Below, one piece after another: positions 9,072 to 18,232 of a stretch of DNA of 64,000 nucleotides. The number at the start of each line of letters is the position of its first letter. Positions within the stretch are counted from its first letter, which is position 1. Source of the DNA: an uncultured Muribaculaceae bacterium. GTDB lineage: Bacteria; Bacteroidota; Bacteroidia; Bacteroidales; Muribaculaceae. Under the pieces are notes generated by a model that ran no database searches, was not told where the DNA came from, and saw nothing but the letters and a program-made list of their open reading frames with translations. The position numbers and the translations under genes were made by a program. The stretch is taken from positions 1 to 64,000 of the forward strand of contig CAUBJF010000005.1 of assembly GCA_958436175.1 (NCBI GenBank). The letters are read 5' to 3'.

Positions 9072-9933
9072 GTACTGGCTCGAAGCAAGCCGACTGCGCA
9101 CACTTCCGGTGTCGCTCAGCGGCGTATTAGCGGCATGGGCCGCCGCCCTGGCCGACGGATGTTTCCGCTGGCCGGAAGCTGTCCTGTGCCTTCTTTTTGC
9201 CCTGCTGTGCCAGACAGCATCGAACTACGCCAACGAATACTACGACTATCTCGCAGGCCGCGACCGCCGAGGGCGTGAAGGGCCCCGCCGAGGTGTCACC
9301 GAAGGCGAGATAAGCCCGTCGGCGATGAAACATGCCACTTTCGGAGTCCTCGCCGCAGCAGCCCTCGTCGGGCTCGGACTGCTCCTTCTCACAGGCAAAT
9401 TATGGCTCCTGCTCGCCGGTGCGTTCATCGGTTTAGGAGCATTGGCATACAGCACAGGCCCTTATCCACTGTCGACGCACTGCCTCGGCGAGGTCGCCGT
9501 CTTCTTCTTTTTCGGTATCATCCCCGTCAACCTCACCTACTACGTCCAGAGCCTGACGTTCACCCTCCCCGTCCTGATGCTGTCGTGCGCCATAGGACTC
9601 ATGGGGGCGAACGTACTGATTGTCAATAACTACCGCGACATACCCGATGACTGTGCCGTCGGCAAGCACACACTCGCCACCCGATTCGGCCGTCGCGCCA
9701 TGCTGATACTCTACTGGGTCAACGCCCTGGCAGCCACGGCGCTTGCCGTGCCGATGTGGACACGTCTTCCTATGGCATGGCTCGTTGTGCCGGCTCTCTA
9801 TCTCGTCGCCGCGGCCCTCATAGTCAGGCTTATGGCACGCCGTACAGGCGCATCGCTGACACCGTGTCTCGGCATGACGGCGGTATCGATGGCCTTTTTC
9901 TCGCTCATGCTGCTCATCGCCATGTTATTCTAA
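9055..9933 (+). CDS. menA: 1,4-dihydroxy-2-naphthoate polyprenyltransferase
   Basis: A 292-residue UbiA-superfamily membrane enzyme that joins the prenyl chain to DHNA in menaquinone synthesis. The first Asp-rich region reads NYANEYYDYLAGRDRRG (N and D residues bind Mg-diphosphate), followed by GPRRGVTEGEISP, typical of MenA. The second motif, NNYRDIPDDCAVGKHTLATRFG, is the usual DxxxD region with KxTLA. Eight to nine hydrophobic helices are visible. The start overlaps the META gene by 17 bases, so translation is probably coupled. No other men genes are in the window. Confidence 0.9.
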   Translation: MRQTFKYWLEASRLRTLPVSLSGVLAAWAAALADGCFRWPEAVLCLLFALLCQTASNYANEYYDYLAGRDRRGREGPRRGVTEGEISPSAMKHATFGVLAAAALVGLGLLLLTGKLWLLLAGAFIGLGALAYSTGPYPLSTHCLGEVAVFFFFGIIPVNLTYYVQSLTFTLPVLMLSCAIGLMGANVLIVNNYRDIPDDCAVGKHTLATRFGRRAMLILYWVNALAATALAVPMWTRLPMAWLVVPALYLVAAALIVRLMARRTGASLTPCLGMTAVSMAFFSLMLLIAMLF

Positions 9934-9954
9934 AACTATCAAGCACATACGCAG

Positions 9955-12075
9955 ATGGATTTCAAGCTCAGCTCACAGTACCAGCCCACCGGCGACCAGC
10001 CGCAGGCCATACGTCAGCTCGTCGAAGGTGTAAACGAAGGCCGCGAAGCCCAGACGCTTCTCGGCGTGACCGGCTCCGGCAAGACTTTCACGATGGCCAA
10101 CGTCATCAAGGAGGTCAAGCGTCCGACACTCATCCTGAGCCATAACAAGACGCTCGCCGCCCAGCTCTACAGCGAGTTCAAGCAGTTCTTCCCCGAAAAT
10201 TCGGTGCAGTACTTCGTGTCGTACTACGACTACTATCAGCCGGAGGCATATATACCATCCATCGACAAGTACATCGAGAAGGACCTGATGATAAACAACG
10301 AAATCGACCGTCTGCGTCTCGCCACGACCTCCGCCCTTCTCTCGGGCCGTCGCGACGTGATAGTCGTTTCGTCGGTGTCCTGTCTCTACGGCATGGGCAA
10401 CCCCGAGGATTTCAACGAGAACGTCGTTACTGTTGAGAAAGGCATGAAGATATCGCGCAACAACCTCCTGCGCAAGCTCGTAGCCGCTCTCTACAGCCGC
10501 AATGAGGTCGACTTCCAGCGAGGCAACTTCCGCGTCAAGGGCGACACGATAGATATCCGCCTTGCATACGAAGAAATAATAGTCCGCATCGTCTTCTGGG
10601 GCGACGAAGTGGAATCCATCATCACCATACACCCGGAGGACAACGCCCATCTCGGCACCCACGACCGCTTCAACATCTATCCCGCCAATCTCTTCGTCAC
10701 CTCTCCGGCACGTCAGGCTTCAGCCATAGCGCAGATACAGCTCGACCTCGGCAAGCAGATAAAATTCTTCAACGAACAGGCGCAGGAGCTGGAAGCACAG
10801 CGTATCGAGGAGCGCGTCACCTACGATGTCGAGATGATAAAGGAACTCGGATACTGCACGGGCATCGAAAACTACTCGCGCTATTTCGACGGGCGCCGTG
10901 AAGGCGAGCGTCCTTTCTGCCTGCTGGATTATTTTCCGAAAGACTTCCTGACGATAATCGACGAAAGCCATGTCACGGTGCCGCAGGTACGCGCCATGTA
11001 CGGCGGCGACCGCTCGCGCAAGGTGAACCTCGTCGAATACGGCTTCCGTCTTCCGGCGGCCCTCGACAACAGGCCGCTCAAATTCGAGGAATTCGAGTCG
11101 ATGACCGGTCAGGTGATATATGTCAGCGCCACACCGGCCGACTATGAGCTCGAACGCTGCGAGGGTATCGTCGTCGAACAGGTGATACGCCCGACAGGCC
11201 TTCTCGACCCGCTCATCCGTGTGCGTCCGTCGCTCAACCAGATCGACGACCTCATGGAAGAAATACAGCTACGCATAGAGCGCAACGAGCGTACCCTTGT
11301 CACTACCCTGACAAAGCGTATGGCCGAAGAGCTCAACGAATATTTCCTCAAACTCAAGATCAAGACCGCATACATACACTCCGATGTCGATACACTCGAC
11401 CGCATCAAGATTCTCGACGGCCTCCGTGCCGGTGAGTACGACGTGCTCATCGGTGTCAACCTCCTGCGCGAGGGTCTCGACCTTCCGGAAGTGTCGCTCG
11501 TGGCTATCCTCGATGCCGACAAAGAAGGTTTCCTCCGCAGTCACCGCTCGCTGACGCAGACCGTCGGGCGTGCGGCACGCAACCTCAACGGCGAAGTCAT
11601 AATGTACGCCGACAAGATAACGGAATCCATGCAGCAGACCATCGACGAGACAGAACGCCGTCGCGCCATACAGCTCAAATACAACGAAGAGCACGGCATT
11701 ACGCCCCAGGCGATAGTCAAGGCACGCAACGCCATCGTCGGGCTGGAGAAAGAGGAAGTCGACATGGAGGCGACGGCTTACTCAAAACGTCCGGCAAAGC
11801 AGATGAACGCCAAGGACAAGCGTCATCAAGCCGAGAAAAAAGGCAAGAAGCCGAATATGTACGAGGAAGAATACTCCACGAGCGTCGACATTGCCGCCGA
11901 CCCCGTCATAGCCTACATGAACGCCGACGAGATGCAGAGATCCATCAACAGGCTGCGCGGCGAAATGCTCAAGGCCGCCAAAGAGATGGAATTCATCACG
12001 GCGGCACGTCTGCGCGACGAAATAATAAAGCTCGAAATGCGGCTTGAGAAAATGAAAGCTACCGAAGCCTCATGA
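9955..12075 (+). CDS. uvrB: Excinuclease ABC subunit B
   Basis: A 706-residue helicase-like DNA damage verifier of nucleotide excision repair. Walker A is GVTGSGKT (37-44). The beta-hairpin region includes YYDYYQPEAYIP, and TIIDESH is the DEAD-like motif. The helicase C-terminal motifs include LREGLDLPEVSLVAILDADKEGF (in part) and QTVGRAARN. The C-terminal UVR motif (about 660-695) binds UvrC. It is slightly longer than the usual ~670 residues, mainly in a lysine-rich linker near 605-640. It overlaps the next gene by ATGA. Confidence 0.97.
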   Translation: MDFKLSSQYQPTGDQPQAIRQLVEGVNEGREAQTLLGVTGSGKTFTMANVIKEVKRPTLILSHNKTLAAQLYSEFKQFFPENSVQYFVSYYDYYQPEAYIPSIDKYIEKDLMINNEIDRLRLATTSALLSGRRDVIVVSSVSCLYGMGNPEDFNENVVTVEKGMKISRNNLLRKLVAALYSRNEVDFQRGNFRVKGDTIDIRLAYEEIIVRIVFWGDEVESIITIHPEDNAHLGTHDRFNIYPANLFVTSPARQASAIAQIQLDLGKQIKFFNEQAQELEAQRIEERVTYDVEMIKELGYCTGIENYSRYFDGRREGERPFCLLDYFPKDFLTIIDESHVTVPQVRAMYGGDRSRKVNLVEYGFRLPAALDNRPLKFEEFESMTGQVIYVSATPADYELERCEGIVVEQVIRPTGLLDPLIRVRPSLNQIDDLMEEIQLRIERNERTLVTTLTKRMAEELNEYFLKLKIKTAYIHSDVDTLDRIKILDGLRAGEYDVLIGVNLLREGLDLPEVSLVAILDADKEGFLRSHRSLTQTVGRAARNLNGEVIMYADKITESMQQTIDETERRRAIQLKYNEEHGITPQAIVKARNAIVGLEKEEVDMEATAYSKRPAKQMNAKDKRHQAEKKGKKPNMYEEEYSTSVDIAADPVIAYMNADEMQRSINRLRGEMLKAAKEMEFITAARLRDEIIKLEMRLEKMKATEAS

Positions 12076-13964
12076 AGGATATCAAAGAAATAAACTATAA
12101 CAGCCTTCGTCCGACCGACTGGCTCCCGACCTCCGTCAAAGAGATGAAAGCTCTTGGCTGGGACAGTGTGGACGTGGTTCTCTTCTCCGGCGATGCCTAC
12201 GTGGACCATCCGGCCTTCGGAGCCGCCGTCATAGGACGCATCCTGCAGGCAGCAGGCTACAAAGTTGCCATCGTGCCGCAGCCGAACTGGCAGGACGACC
12301 TCCGCGACTTCCGCAAGTTCGGCGCGCCTCGTCTTTTCTTCGGAATAAGCCCCGGCGCGATGGACTCCATGGTCAACCACTACACGGCCAACCGCCGCCG
12401 TCGCTCGGACGATGCCTACACCCCCGGCGGAAGGCACGGCGCGCGCCCCGACTATCCTACAATCGTCTATTCCAGGATTCTTCGCGAACTATACCCCGAC
12501 ACACCCATAATCGTAGGAGGCATCGAGGCCTCGCTGCGCCGCCTGTCGCATTACGACTACTGGGAGGACCGTCTGCGTCCGTCGATACTCGTCGACAGCA
12601 AGGCCGACATGATTACCTACGGCATGGGCGAAAAGACAACGCTCGAGATAGCACGCCGCCTCGCCAAGGGAGAGAAGATATCCGAGATGACGGACATACG
12701 CCAGACCGTACTCCTCCGTCCCCTCGCCGAAATTCCGGAGCCGGATGCCGACAACATCGTCCTCTCGTCCTTCGAGGAGTGTCTTGCCGACAAGAAAAAG
12801 CAGTCGGCCAACTTCAGGCATATTGAGCAGCAGAGCAACCGCATGGACGGCGGCGCGACACTATGGCAGGCAACCGGCGACAAGGCTGTGAAAGCCAACC
12901 CCATGTACCCGGCCATGACCCAGGGCGAAATCGACGCGTCCTTCGACCTGCCCTATACACGCCTTCCGCATCCACGCTACAAAGGCAAGACCATCCCGGC
13001 CTACGAAATGATACGCCATTCGATCAACATGCACCGTGGATGCTTCGGCGGCTGCGCCTTCTGCACCATATCGGCACACCAGGGCAAGTTCATAGCCTCA
13101 AGAAGCAAGGAATCCATAGTCCGCGAGGCACGACAGGTAACGCATATGCCCGACTTCAAAGGCTACATCAGCGACCTCGGAGGCCCGTCGGCGAACATGT
13201 ACGCCATGGGCGGCCGCGACCGCGAGATATGCCGCAAATGCATGCGGCCGAGCTGTCTGCACCCCAAGCCATGCCCGAACCTCAACACCGACCACCGTCC
13301 GCTTCTCGACATCTACAAAGCCGTCGACGCGCTGCCCGGAGTCAAGAAGTCCTTTATCGGCAGCGGCGTACGCTACGACCTCTCCATGCACCCCACGGGA
13401 AATCCGGAAATCGACAAGGCCAATCGCCGCTACAACGAGGAACTGATACGCAATCACGTGTCGGGGCGCCTCAAGGTCGCGCCGGAACATACGTCGGACA
13501 CGGTTCTCGCCGTAATGCGAAAGCCCTCCTTCGCCCTCTTCCATCAGTTCAAGGACCTTTTCGACAGCATCAACAGCCGTTTCGGACTCCGCCAACAGCT
13601 CATACCATACTTTATATCCTCGCATCCGGGCTGCCGTCTCGAGGACATGGCAGAACTTGCGGCCGAGACCAAAGAGCTCCACTTCCACCTCGAACAAGTC
13701 CAGGACTTCACCCCTACGCCGATGACCGTGGCCACCGAGATATATTACAGCGGCTACCATCCATATACAGGCGAGAAAGTCTACACTCCTGTACGGCAAG
13801 AAGATAAGCTCTCCCAGCGTAAGTTCTTCTTCTGGTACGACGCAGACTACAGGAGTGATATAGTGAGAACACTTCGATCCATCGGACGGCCCGACCTGAT
13901 CAAACGACTCTTCGGCACCGGACCCTCGACTTACCCAAAAGTCAGTAAAAAAGCACATTTTTAG
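12072..13964 (+). CDS. YgiQ family radical SAM protein
   Basis: A 630-residue protein. The N-terminal domain starts with LRPTDWLPTSVKEMKALGWD, the family hallmark. The radical SAM cluster motif CFGGCAFC (CxxxCxxC) is near residue 323, and a second cysteine-rich segment (CRKCMRPSCLHPKPC) follows about 60 residues later. The fold should bind a 4Fe-4S cluster and S-adenosylmethionine; the substrate of this family is unknown. It overlaps uvrB by four bases, so the two are likely translated together. Confidence 0.93.
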   Translation: MKDIKEINYNSLRPTDWLPTSVKEMKALGWDSVDVVLFSGDAYVDHPAFGAAVIGRILQAAGYKVAIVPQPNWQDDLRDFRKFGAPRLFFGISPGAMDSMVNHYTANRRRRSDDAYTPGGRHGARPDYPTIVYSRILRELYPDTPIIVGGIEASLRRLSHYDYWEDRLRPSILVDSKADMITYGMGEKTTLEIARRLAKGEKISEMTDIRQTVLLRPLAEIPEPDADNIVLSSFEECLADKKKQSANFRHIEQQSNRMDGGATLWQATGDKAVKANPMYPAMTQGEIDASFDLPYTRLPHPRYKGKTIPAYEMIRHSINMHRGCFGGCAFCTISAHQGKFIASRSKESIVREARQVTHMPDFKGYISDLGGPSANMYAMGGRDREICRKCMRPSCLHPKPCPNLNTDHRPLLDIYKAVDALPGVKKSFIGSGVRYDLSMHPTGNPEIDKANRRYNEELIRNHVSGRLKVAPEHTSDTVLAVMRKPSFALFHQFKDLFDSINSRFGLRQQLIPYFISSHPGCRLEDMAELAAETKELHFHLEQVQDFTPTPMTVATEIYYSGYHPYTGEKVYTPVRQEDKLSQRKFFFWYDADYRSDIVRTLRSIGRPDLIKRLFGTGPSTYPKVSKKAHF

Positions 13965-13992
13965 TCAAAATGAGAAAATAATCGTGAAAAAG

Positions 13993-14024
13993 TTTGGCAA
14001 AAAGAAAAAAGCGTCCTAACTTTG
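13993..14024 (+). promoter_or_regulatory. -33/-7 promoter for the secreted T9SS-like protein gene
   Basis: TTTG at 13993-13996 and TAACTTTG at 14017-14024, with a 20-base spacer, make a complete Bacteroidetes promoter. The leader to the start codon is about 125 bases and shows no obvious riboswitch. Confidence 0.75.
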
Positions 14025-14151
14025 TCTCAATAATACATCGGGACGATTGTTCGTCCTCCTGTATCGACATTGAAAGATTGAACAATCTCATTCTCTTCTC
14101 TCCATATTTGTTTGAATCCAAATTTTGTTTAACTAAAAAGCAAGTCAAAGA

Positions 14152-15432
14152 ATGAAAAAACTCTACTCGCTTCTTTCCGCAGTTGCTGTATGCTCGCTGA
14201 ACGCAGCCGCTGTAAACCCGGCAGTCGTATCGACAATGACAGCCAACAACAAGGTCCTCGCAGAAAGCACACTCGCACAGGCTCCTATGAAAGCTCCCGC
14301 AAATGCCCCCACAGGCGCTTGGAACGCTATCGGCGAAGGCACATGGCAGGACGATATTCTTCCCAGTATCAGTACCGTCTTCATGCCCGGCAAATCATGG
14401 AAGGTAAACGTTGAAGAAAGCGCAACCACTCCCGGATGGTACCGCCTCCAGGTCTACAACGAAAACAGCTACTGGTACGAAATCGCAGAGGCTGCCGACC
14501 CCAATTTCCTCTACATCAATGCAACCAATCCCGACCAGGTTTACTTCGAAGACTTCGTACTTGACGAAAGCTACAATATCATGCAGCGCACAAACAAGTC
14601 TGAGAATCTCGTGGCCCACTTCAATCCCCAGGCTTATACTCCCAACATGTGGGGCAAACTCAAAGACGGAATTATCTCCTTCGAAAAGAGAGGCATCTTC
14701 ACATGGGACGGCGGACAGTACGCCAGCTATTCCAATCAGGACGGCCTCACAATGCTCGCTCTTCCCGGCCATGAAATTACTTCTGAATGGGCAGAATACG
14801 GTACAGCCACTTTCCAGAACGCAATCCTCGCTCCCTTCTTTGCTGAAACTAATGACCAGTTGACCGGAGAACTCGTTAATAACGTACAGGTTTTCAAAGG
14901 CGTAGAAAACACCAATGCTATGCGCTTTGTAGGCGCATGGAACGTAGGCGGTCAGGAATCCGAATGGCCCCTTACCATTGACGTAACCACACCCAACTTT
15001 GTTGCCATGGACATGCAGGGTACAGGTGTTGAAGGCGACGAAGGCCTTCTCAAAGTATGCGGTTTCTATACCTTTATGATTGACTATTCCGCACAACCTC
15101 TGACCCACGAACAGTTTATTGTCAGCGAATATAAGGACCAGGTTATTGTTTACGATGCAGCCAACGAGGTAGTCACCTTCAAGAAGAACGCTGTCATGAA
15201 TAACTCTCCCGAAGGTGCCACACCCGACCAGTGGGGATGGTGGAAAGACGAATATGCATTCCCCAGCATTATGACCATCACCAAAACTAACGGCATCAGC
15301 AACATCACCGTCGACAACAGCAACGCCCCTGTCGAATACTACAACCTCCAGGGTATCCGCGTAGAGAATCCCGCTAACGGTATCTTCATCCGTCGTCAGG
15401 GCACTCTCACCTCCAAGGTATTCGTTCGCTAA
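14152..15432 (+). CDS. Secreted protein with type IX-like C-terminal tail
   Basis: A 426-residue protein with a signal peptide (LYSLLSAVAVCSLNAAA). The body is rich in aromatic residues and beta-strand-like segments, with two related stretches of the type GAWNAIGEGTWQDDILP and GAWNVGGQESEWPLTI. The last ~35 residues (from VEYYNLQGIRVENPANG to SKVFVR) look like the short sorting tails found on many Muribaculaceae and Prevotella secreted proteins. I do not recognise the main domain. It stands alone between a strong promoter and a strong terminator, so it is probably well expressed. Confidence 0.75.
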   Translation: MKKLYSLLSAVAVCSLNAAAVNPAVVSTMTANNKVLAESTLAQAPMKAPANAPTGAWNAIGEGTWQDDILPSISTVFMPGKSWKVNVEESATTPGWYRLQVYNENSYWYEIAEAADPNFLYINATNPDQVYFEDFVLDESYNIMQRTNKSENLVAHFNPQAYTPNMWGKLKDGIISFEKRGIFTWDGGQYASYSNQDGLTMLALPGHEITSEWAEYGTATFQNAILAPFFAETNDQLTGELVNNVQVFKGVENTNAMRFVGAWNVGGQESEWPLTIDVTTPNFVAMDMQGTGVEGDEGLLKVCGFYTFMIDYSAQPLTHEQFIVSEYKDQVIVYDAANEVVTFKKNAVMNNSPEGATPDQWGWWKDEYAFPSIMTITKTNGISNITVDNSNAPVEYYNLQGIRVENPANGIFIRRQGTLTSKVFVR

Positions 15433-15456
15433 TACTCGATATCATTCCATACAGAA

Positions 15457-15481
15457 AGGCTGCCTCCGGGCGGCCTTTTTT
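15457..15481 (+). terminator. Rho-independent terminator
   Basis: AGGCTGCC (15457-15464), loop TCCG, GGCGGCCT (15469-15476) and a T-run to 15481, placed 25 bases after the secreted protein's stop codon. Confidence 0.9.
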
Positions 15482-15531
15482 GTGTTAATATAATTTCATC
15501 TAACTCTATTGCGGAATGTCGGAACTTTGAC

Positions 15532-15539
15532 TATCTTTG
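15532..15539 (+). promoter_or_regulatory. -7 element for DUF3298 lipoprotein gene
   Basis: TATCTTTG matches TAnnTTTG, 37 bases before the start codon. Confidence 0.55.
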
Positions 15540-15576
15540 TCTTGTTTTATAACAAAACATAGCTTATACTAAAAAG

Positions 15577-16428
15577 ATGAAACTTTGCAACACGGCTTAT
15601 CTTGGCGTAGCCATTGTACTGTTGGCTTTTGCTTCCTGCCATAAGACTGAGGATACGACGACAGGCGACAATTCCATATCGTTCAGCCTCGTAGAACATG
15701 AACATATCTATACCCTCGTAGGCTCTGCCACCGACTATGATTCCGAGAGCGACCTAACCATGGCCTGCCGCTCGGAACTCATGATGCCCGACAACATTCT
15801 CGGCCATGAGATCGGAGCGCTTCGCGACAGCATACTGCGCGTCGCATACGGATCCACCGGAACTAATACCGACAGCGTAGCCACGTCTTATTTCGTCAAC
15901 AGCGTCAAGGAGATAGGCTACGACGTTAGCACCGATACAGTAAGCGCACTACGCGCCGACAGCCTTGCCGAAAATATCGATGCCGTCAACAGCTACGACG
16001 GCTATGTCTCCGTCCAGGGAGCAGTACAGACCATGACATCTGACATCATAGCGCTTTCAGTCACCAACTCGTCATACTATCCTCGTGCAGCCCACGGTAT
16101 GTACACAACCTTCTATGTCAACTACGACGTTCGCAAGGGGCAGATAATCAGCCTCGAAGATCTCTTTACCCCGGACGGTCTCAAGGCGCTGACAGCAAGC
16201 ATCAAGCGCCGCGCCCGTGTGATGAGCTCTATCCTCGGGCCGACTGAAATCAGCTCACTTCCGCAGAACAACAATTTCTATATAAGTGTCGATGGCAACA
16301 TCGTATTCGTCTACCAGCCCTACGAAATAGCCAGCTACGCACAGGGCGAAATATCGATACCTATCGAACCCTATACCGTCGACAGCCTCCTCAGCACCTA
16401 CGGTCGCAAGCTCCTCCTAAACGAATAA
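15577..16428 (+). CDS. DUF4163/DUF3298 (RsiV-like) lipoprotein
   Basis: A 283-residue lipoprotein (signal with FASC, about Cys21). The middle part contains ALSVTNSSYYPRAAHGMYT and VNYDVRKGQIISLEDLF, and the end contains FVYQPYEIASYAQGEI, the pattern of DUF3298 in the RsiV family, where Y-x-x-A-x-Y-A-x-G is conserved. RsiV of Bacillus binds lysozyme, but this protein has no anti-sigma part and its role is unknown. It is a single gene. Confidence 0.8.
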   Translation: MKLCNTAYLGVAIVLLAFASCHKTEDTTTGDNSISFSLVEHEHIYTLVGSATDYDSESDLTMACRSELMMPDNILGHEIGALRDSILRVAYGSTGTNTDSVATSYFVNSVKEIGYDVSTDTVSALRADSLAENIDAVNSYDGYVSVQGAVQTMTSDIIALSVTNSSYYPRAAHGMYTTFYVNYDVRKGQIISLEDLFTPDGLKALTASIKRRARVMSSILGPTEISSLPQNNNFYISVDGNIVFVYQPYEIASYAQGEISIPIEPYTVDSLLSTYGRKLLLNE

Positions 16429-16458
16429 GATACTCTCGCTCGGTAATACTCAAATAAA

Positions 16459-16492
16459 TTTGGTATTACTCTCGACTTATTCGTATCTTTGC
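16459..16492 (+). promoter_or_regulatory. -33/-7 promoter for recJ-recQ
   Basis: TTTG at 16459-16462 and TATCTTTGC at 16484-16492, with a 21-base spacer. The element lies downstream of an alternative start at 16460, so it sets the recJ start at 16505. Confidence 0.75.
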
Positions 16493-16504
16493 AAAAAAAT
16501 AGAG

Positions 16505-18232
16505 ATGACGCGCAAATGGAACTACCCCAATATGTCGACCGAGGAACAACGTCTCGGAGCTGAGCTATCGCGTCGTTTTGCCAATTGCCCACCTGTCAGC
16601 GACTTGCTTGTGCAGCGAGGAATAACCACCATCGCTGCGGCCGAGAAATTCTTCCATCCCTCGCTACGCGACCTCCACGACCCCTTCCTGATGCCAGACA
16701 TGGACAAGGCCGTCGAACGCCTGAACCGCGCCATGGGTTCCAAAGAAAAGATAATGGTCTACGGAGACTACGATGTCGACGGCACCACGGCCGTGGCTCT
16801 CGTCTACCGCTACCTCCAGAATTTTTACTCCGAGCTGTCATTCTTCATTCCTACACGCTACGAGGAAGGCTACGGCATCTCGCGTAAGTGCGTCGACGAT
16901 ATAGCAGCCCAGGGCGTTACCCTTGTCATAATCCTGGACTGCGGCATCAAGGCCAACGACGAAATAGCCTACGCCAAGAGCCTGGGCATCGACTTCATAA
17001 TCTGCGACCACCACGTTCCTGACGAAGAACTTCCGGAAGCCGTCGCTATCCTGAATCCCAAACTCGAAAGCTCCACATATCCCTGCCCCCACCTGTCGGG
17101 CTGCGGCGTTGGCTACAAGCTCATGCAGGCTTTCTCGATCAACAACGGCATAGCCACGGCGGAACTCGAAAGCATGCTCGACCTCGTCGCCGTCAGCATA
17201 GCCGCCGACATAGTGCCTATGATCGACGAGAACCGCACCATGGCCTACATGGGCCTCAAGCGCCTGAATACAAATCCGAATCTCGGCCTGCGGGCTATCA
17301 TCCGCACATGCGGACTCGGAGGCAAGGAAATCACCATCAACGATGTCGTTTTCAAGATAGGCCCGCGCATCAACGCATCGGGACGCATGCAGAGCGGCAG
17401 CGAGGCTGTCGAACTGCTCGTAGCCCGCGATGCAAAGGAGGCAGCGCGCAAGAGCCTCGAAATCGACCAGTACAACAAGGATCGCAAAGAACTCGACAAA
17501 CGCATCACCGAGGAGGCCAACAACATCCTCGAAGCCCGTGGCGAGATGCATTCGCCCAAGAAATCTATAGTGATCTACAACAAGGACTGGCACAAAGGCA
17601 TCATAGGCATCGTGGCCTCGCGCCTGACGGAGCTATACTACAAGCCGTCGGTAGTGCTAACCCTCTCCAACGGGCTCGCTACAGGTTCCAGTCGCTCGGT
17701 ACAAGGCTTCGATATCTATAAAGCCGTGGAATCTGCACGCGACCTCCTCGAAAATTTCGGAGGACATACTTACGCCGTCGGCCTGTCACTCAAGGAAGAG
17801 AACATACCCGAATTCACACGCCGATTCGAGGAGTACGTCTCCGCCAACATCCTGCCCGAGCAGCAGACACCGCAGATAGATATCGACGCTTTCCTGTCAT
17901 TCTCGGAAATCACGCCCGAATTTATATCCACCCTCCGGCTTTTCAATCCTTTTGGACCCGGCAACCGTAAACCGACCTTCTGCTCACGCCGCGTCAAGGA
18001 CTTCGGCACGAGCAAGCTCGTAGGCCGCAACCTCGAACACATCAAGCTCGAGCTGGTCGACGACACATCGGGGCGTGTTATCAACGGCATAGCCTTCAAT
18101 ATGGCCTCTTACTTCGACCATATTCATTCGGGAAAGCCTTTCAACATCTGCTACACCATCGAGGAGAACAAGCACCAGAATACGACATCGCTACAGCTAC
18201 TCGTCAAGCAGATACGTGCTGCCGTCGAATGA
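16505..18232 (+). CDS. recJ: Single-stranded-DNA-specific exonuclease RecJ
   Basis: A 575-residue 5'-3' exonuclease of recombination and mismatch repair. DHH phosphoesterase motifs are visible: VYGDYDVDGTTA (motif I), IILDCGI, CDHHVPDEELP (the DHH motif) and SIAADIVPM. The DHHA1 domain follows, with NKDWHKGIIGIVASRL and GGHTYAVGLSL. The start at 16505 is fixed by the promoter. The start of recQ overlaps its stop by four bases (ATGA), so the two proteins are co-translated and act in the same end-processing pathway. Confidence 0.95.
   Translation: MTRKWNYPNMSTEEQRLGAELSRRFANCPPVSDLLVQRGITTIAAAEKFFHPSLRDLHDPFLMPDMDKAVERLNRAMGSKEKIMVYGDYDVDGTTAVALVYRYLQNFYSELSFFIPTRYEEGYGISRKCVDDIAAQGVTLVIILDCGIKANDEIAYAKSLGIDFIICDHHVPDEELPEAVAILNPKLESSTYPCPHLSGCGVGYKLMQAFSINNGIATAELESMLDLVAVSIAADIVPMIDENRTMAYMGLKRLNTNPNLGLRAIIRTCGLGGKEITINDVVFKIGPRINASGRMQSGSEAVELLVARDAKEAARKSLEIDQYNKDRKELDKRITEEANNILEARGEMHSPKKSIVIYNKDWHKGIIGIVASRLTELYYKPSVVLTLSNGLATGSSRSVQGFDIYKAVESARDLLENFGGHTYAVGLSLKEENIPEFTRRFEEYVSANILPEQQTPQIDIDAFLSFSEITPEFISTLRLFNPFGPGNRKPTFCSRRVKDFGTSKLVGRNLEHIKLELVDDTSGRVINGIAFNMASYFDHIHSGKPFNICYTIEENKHQNTTSLQLLVKQIRAAVE

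Noticed and set aside
13098..13958. 286-codon minus-strand frame inside the YgiQ gene
   Set aside because: Antisense shadow of a conserved radical SAM enzyme.
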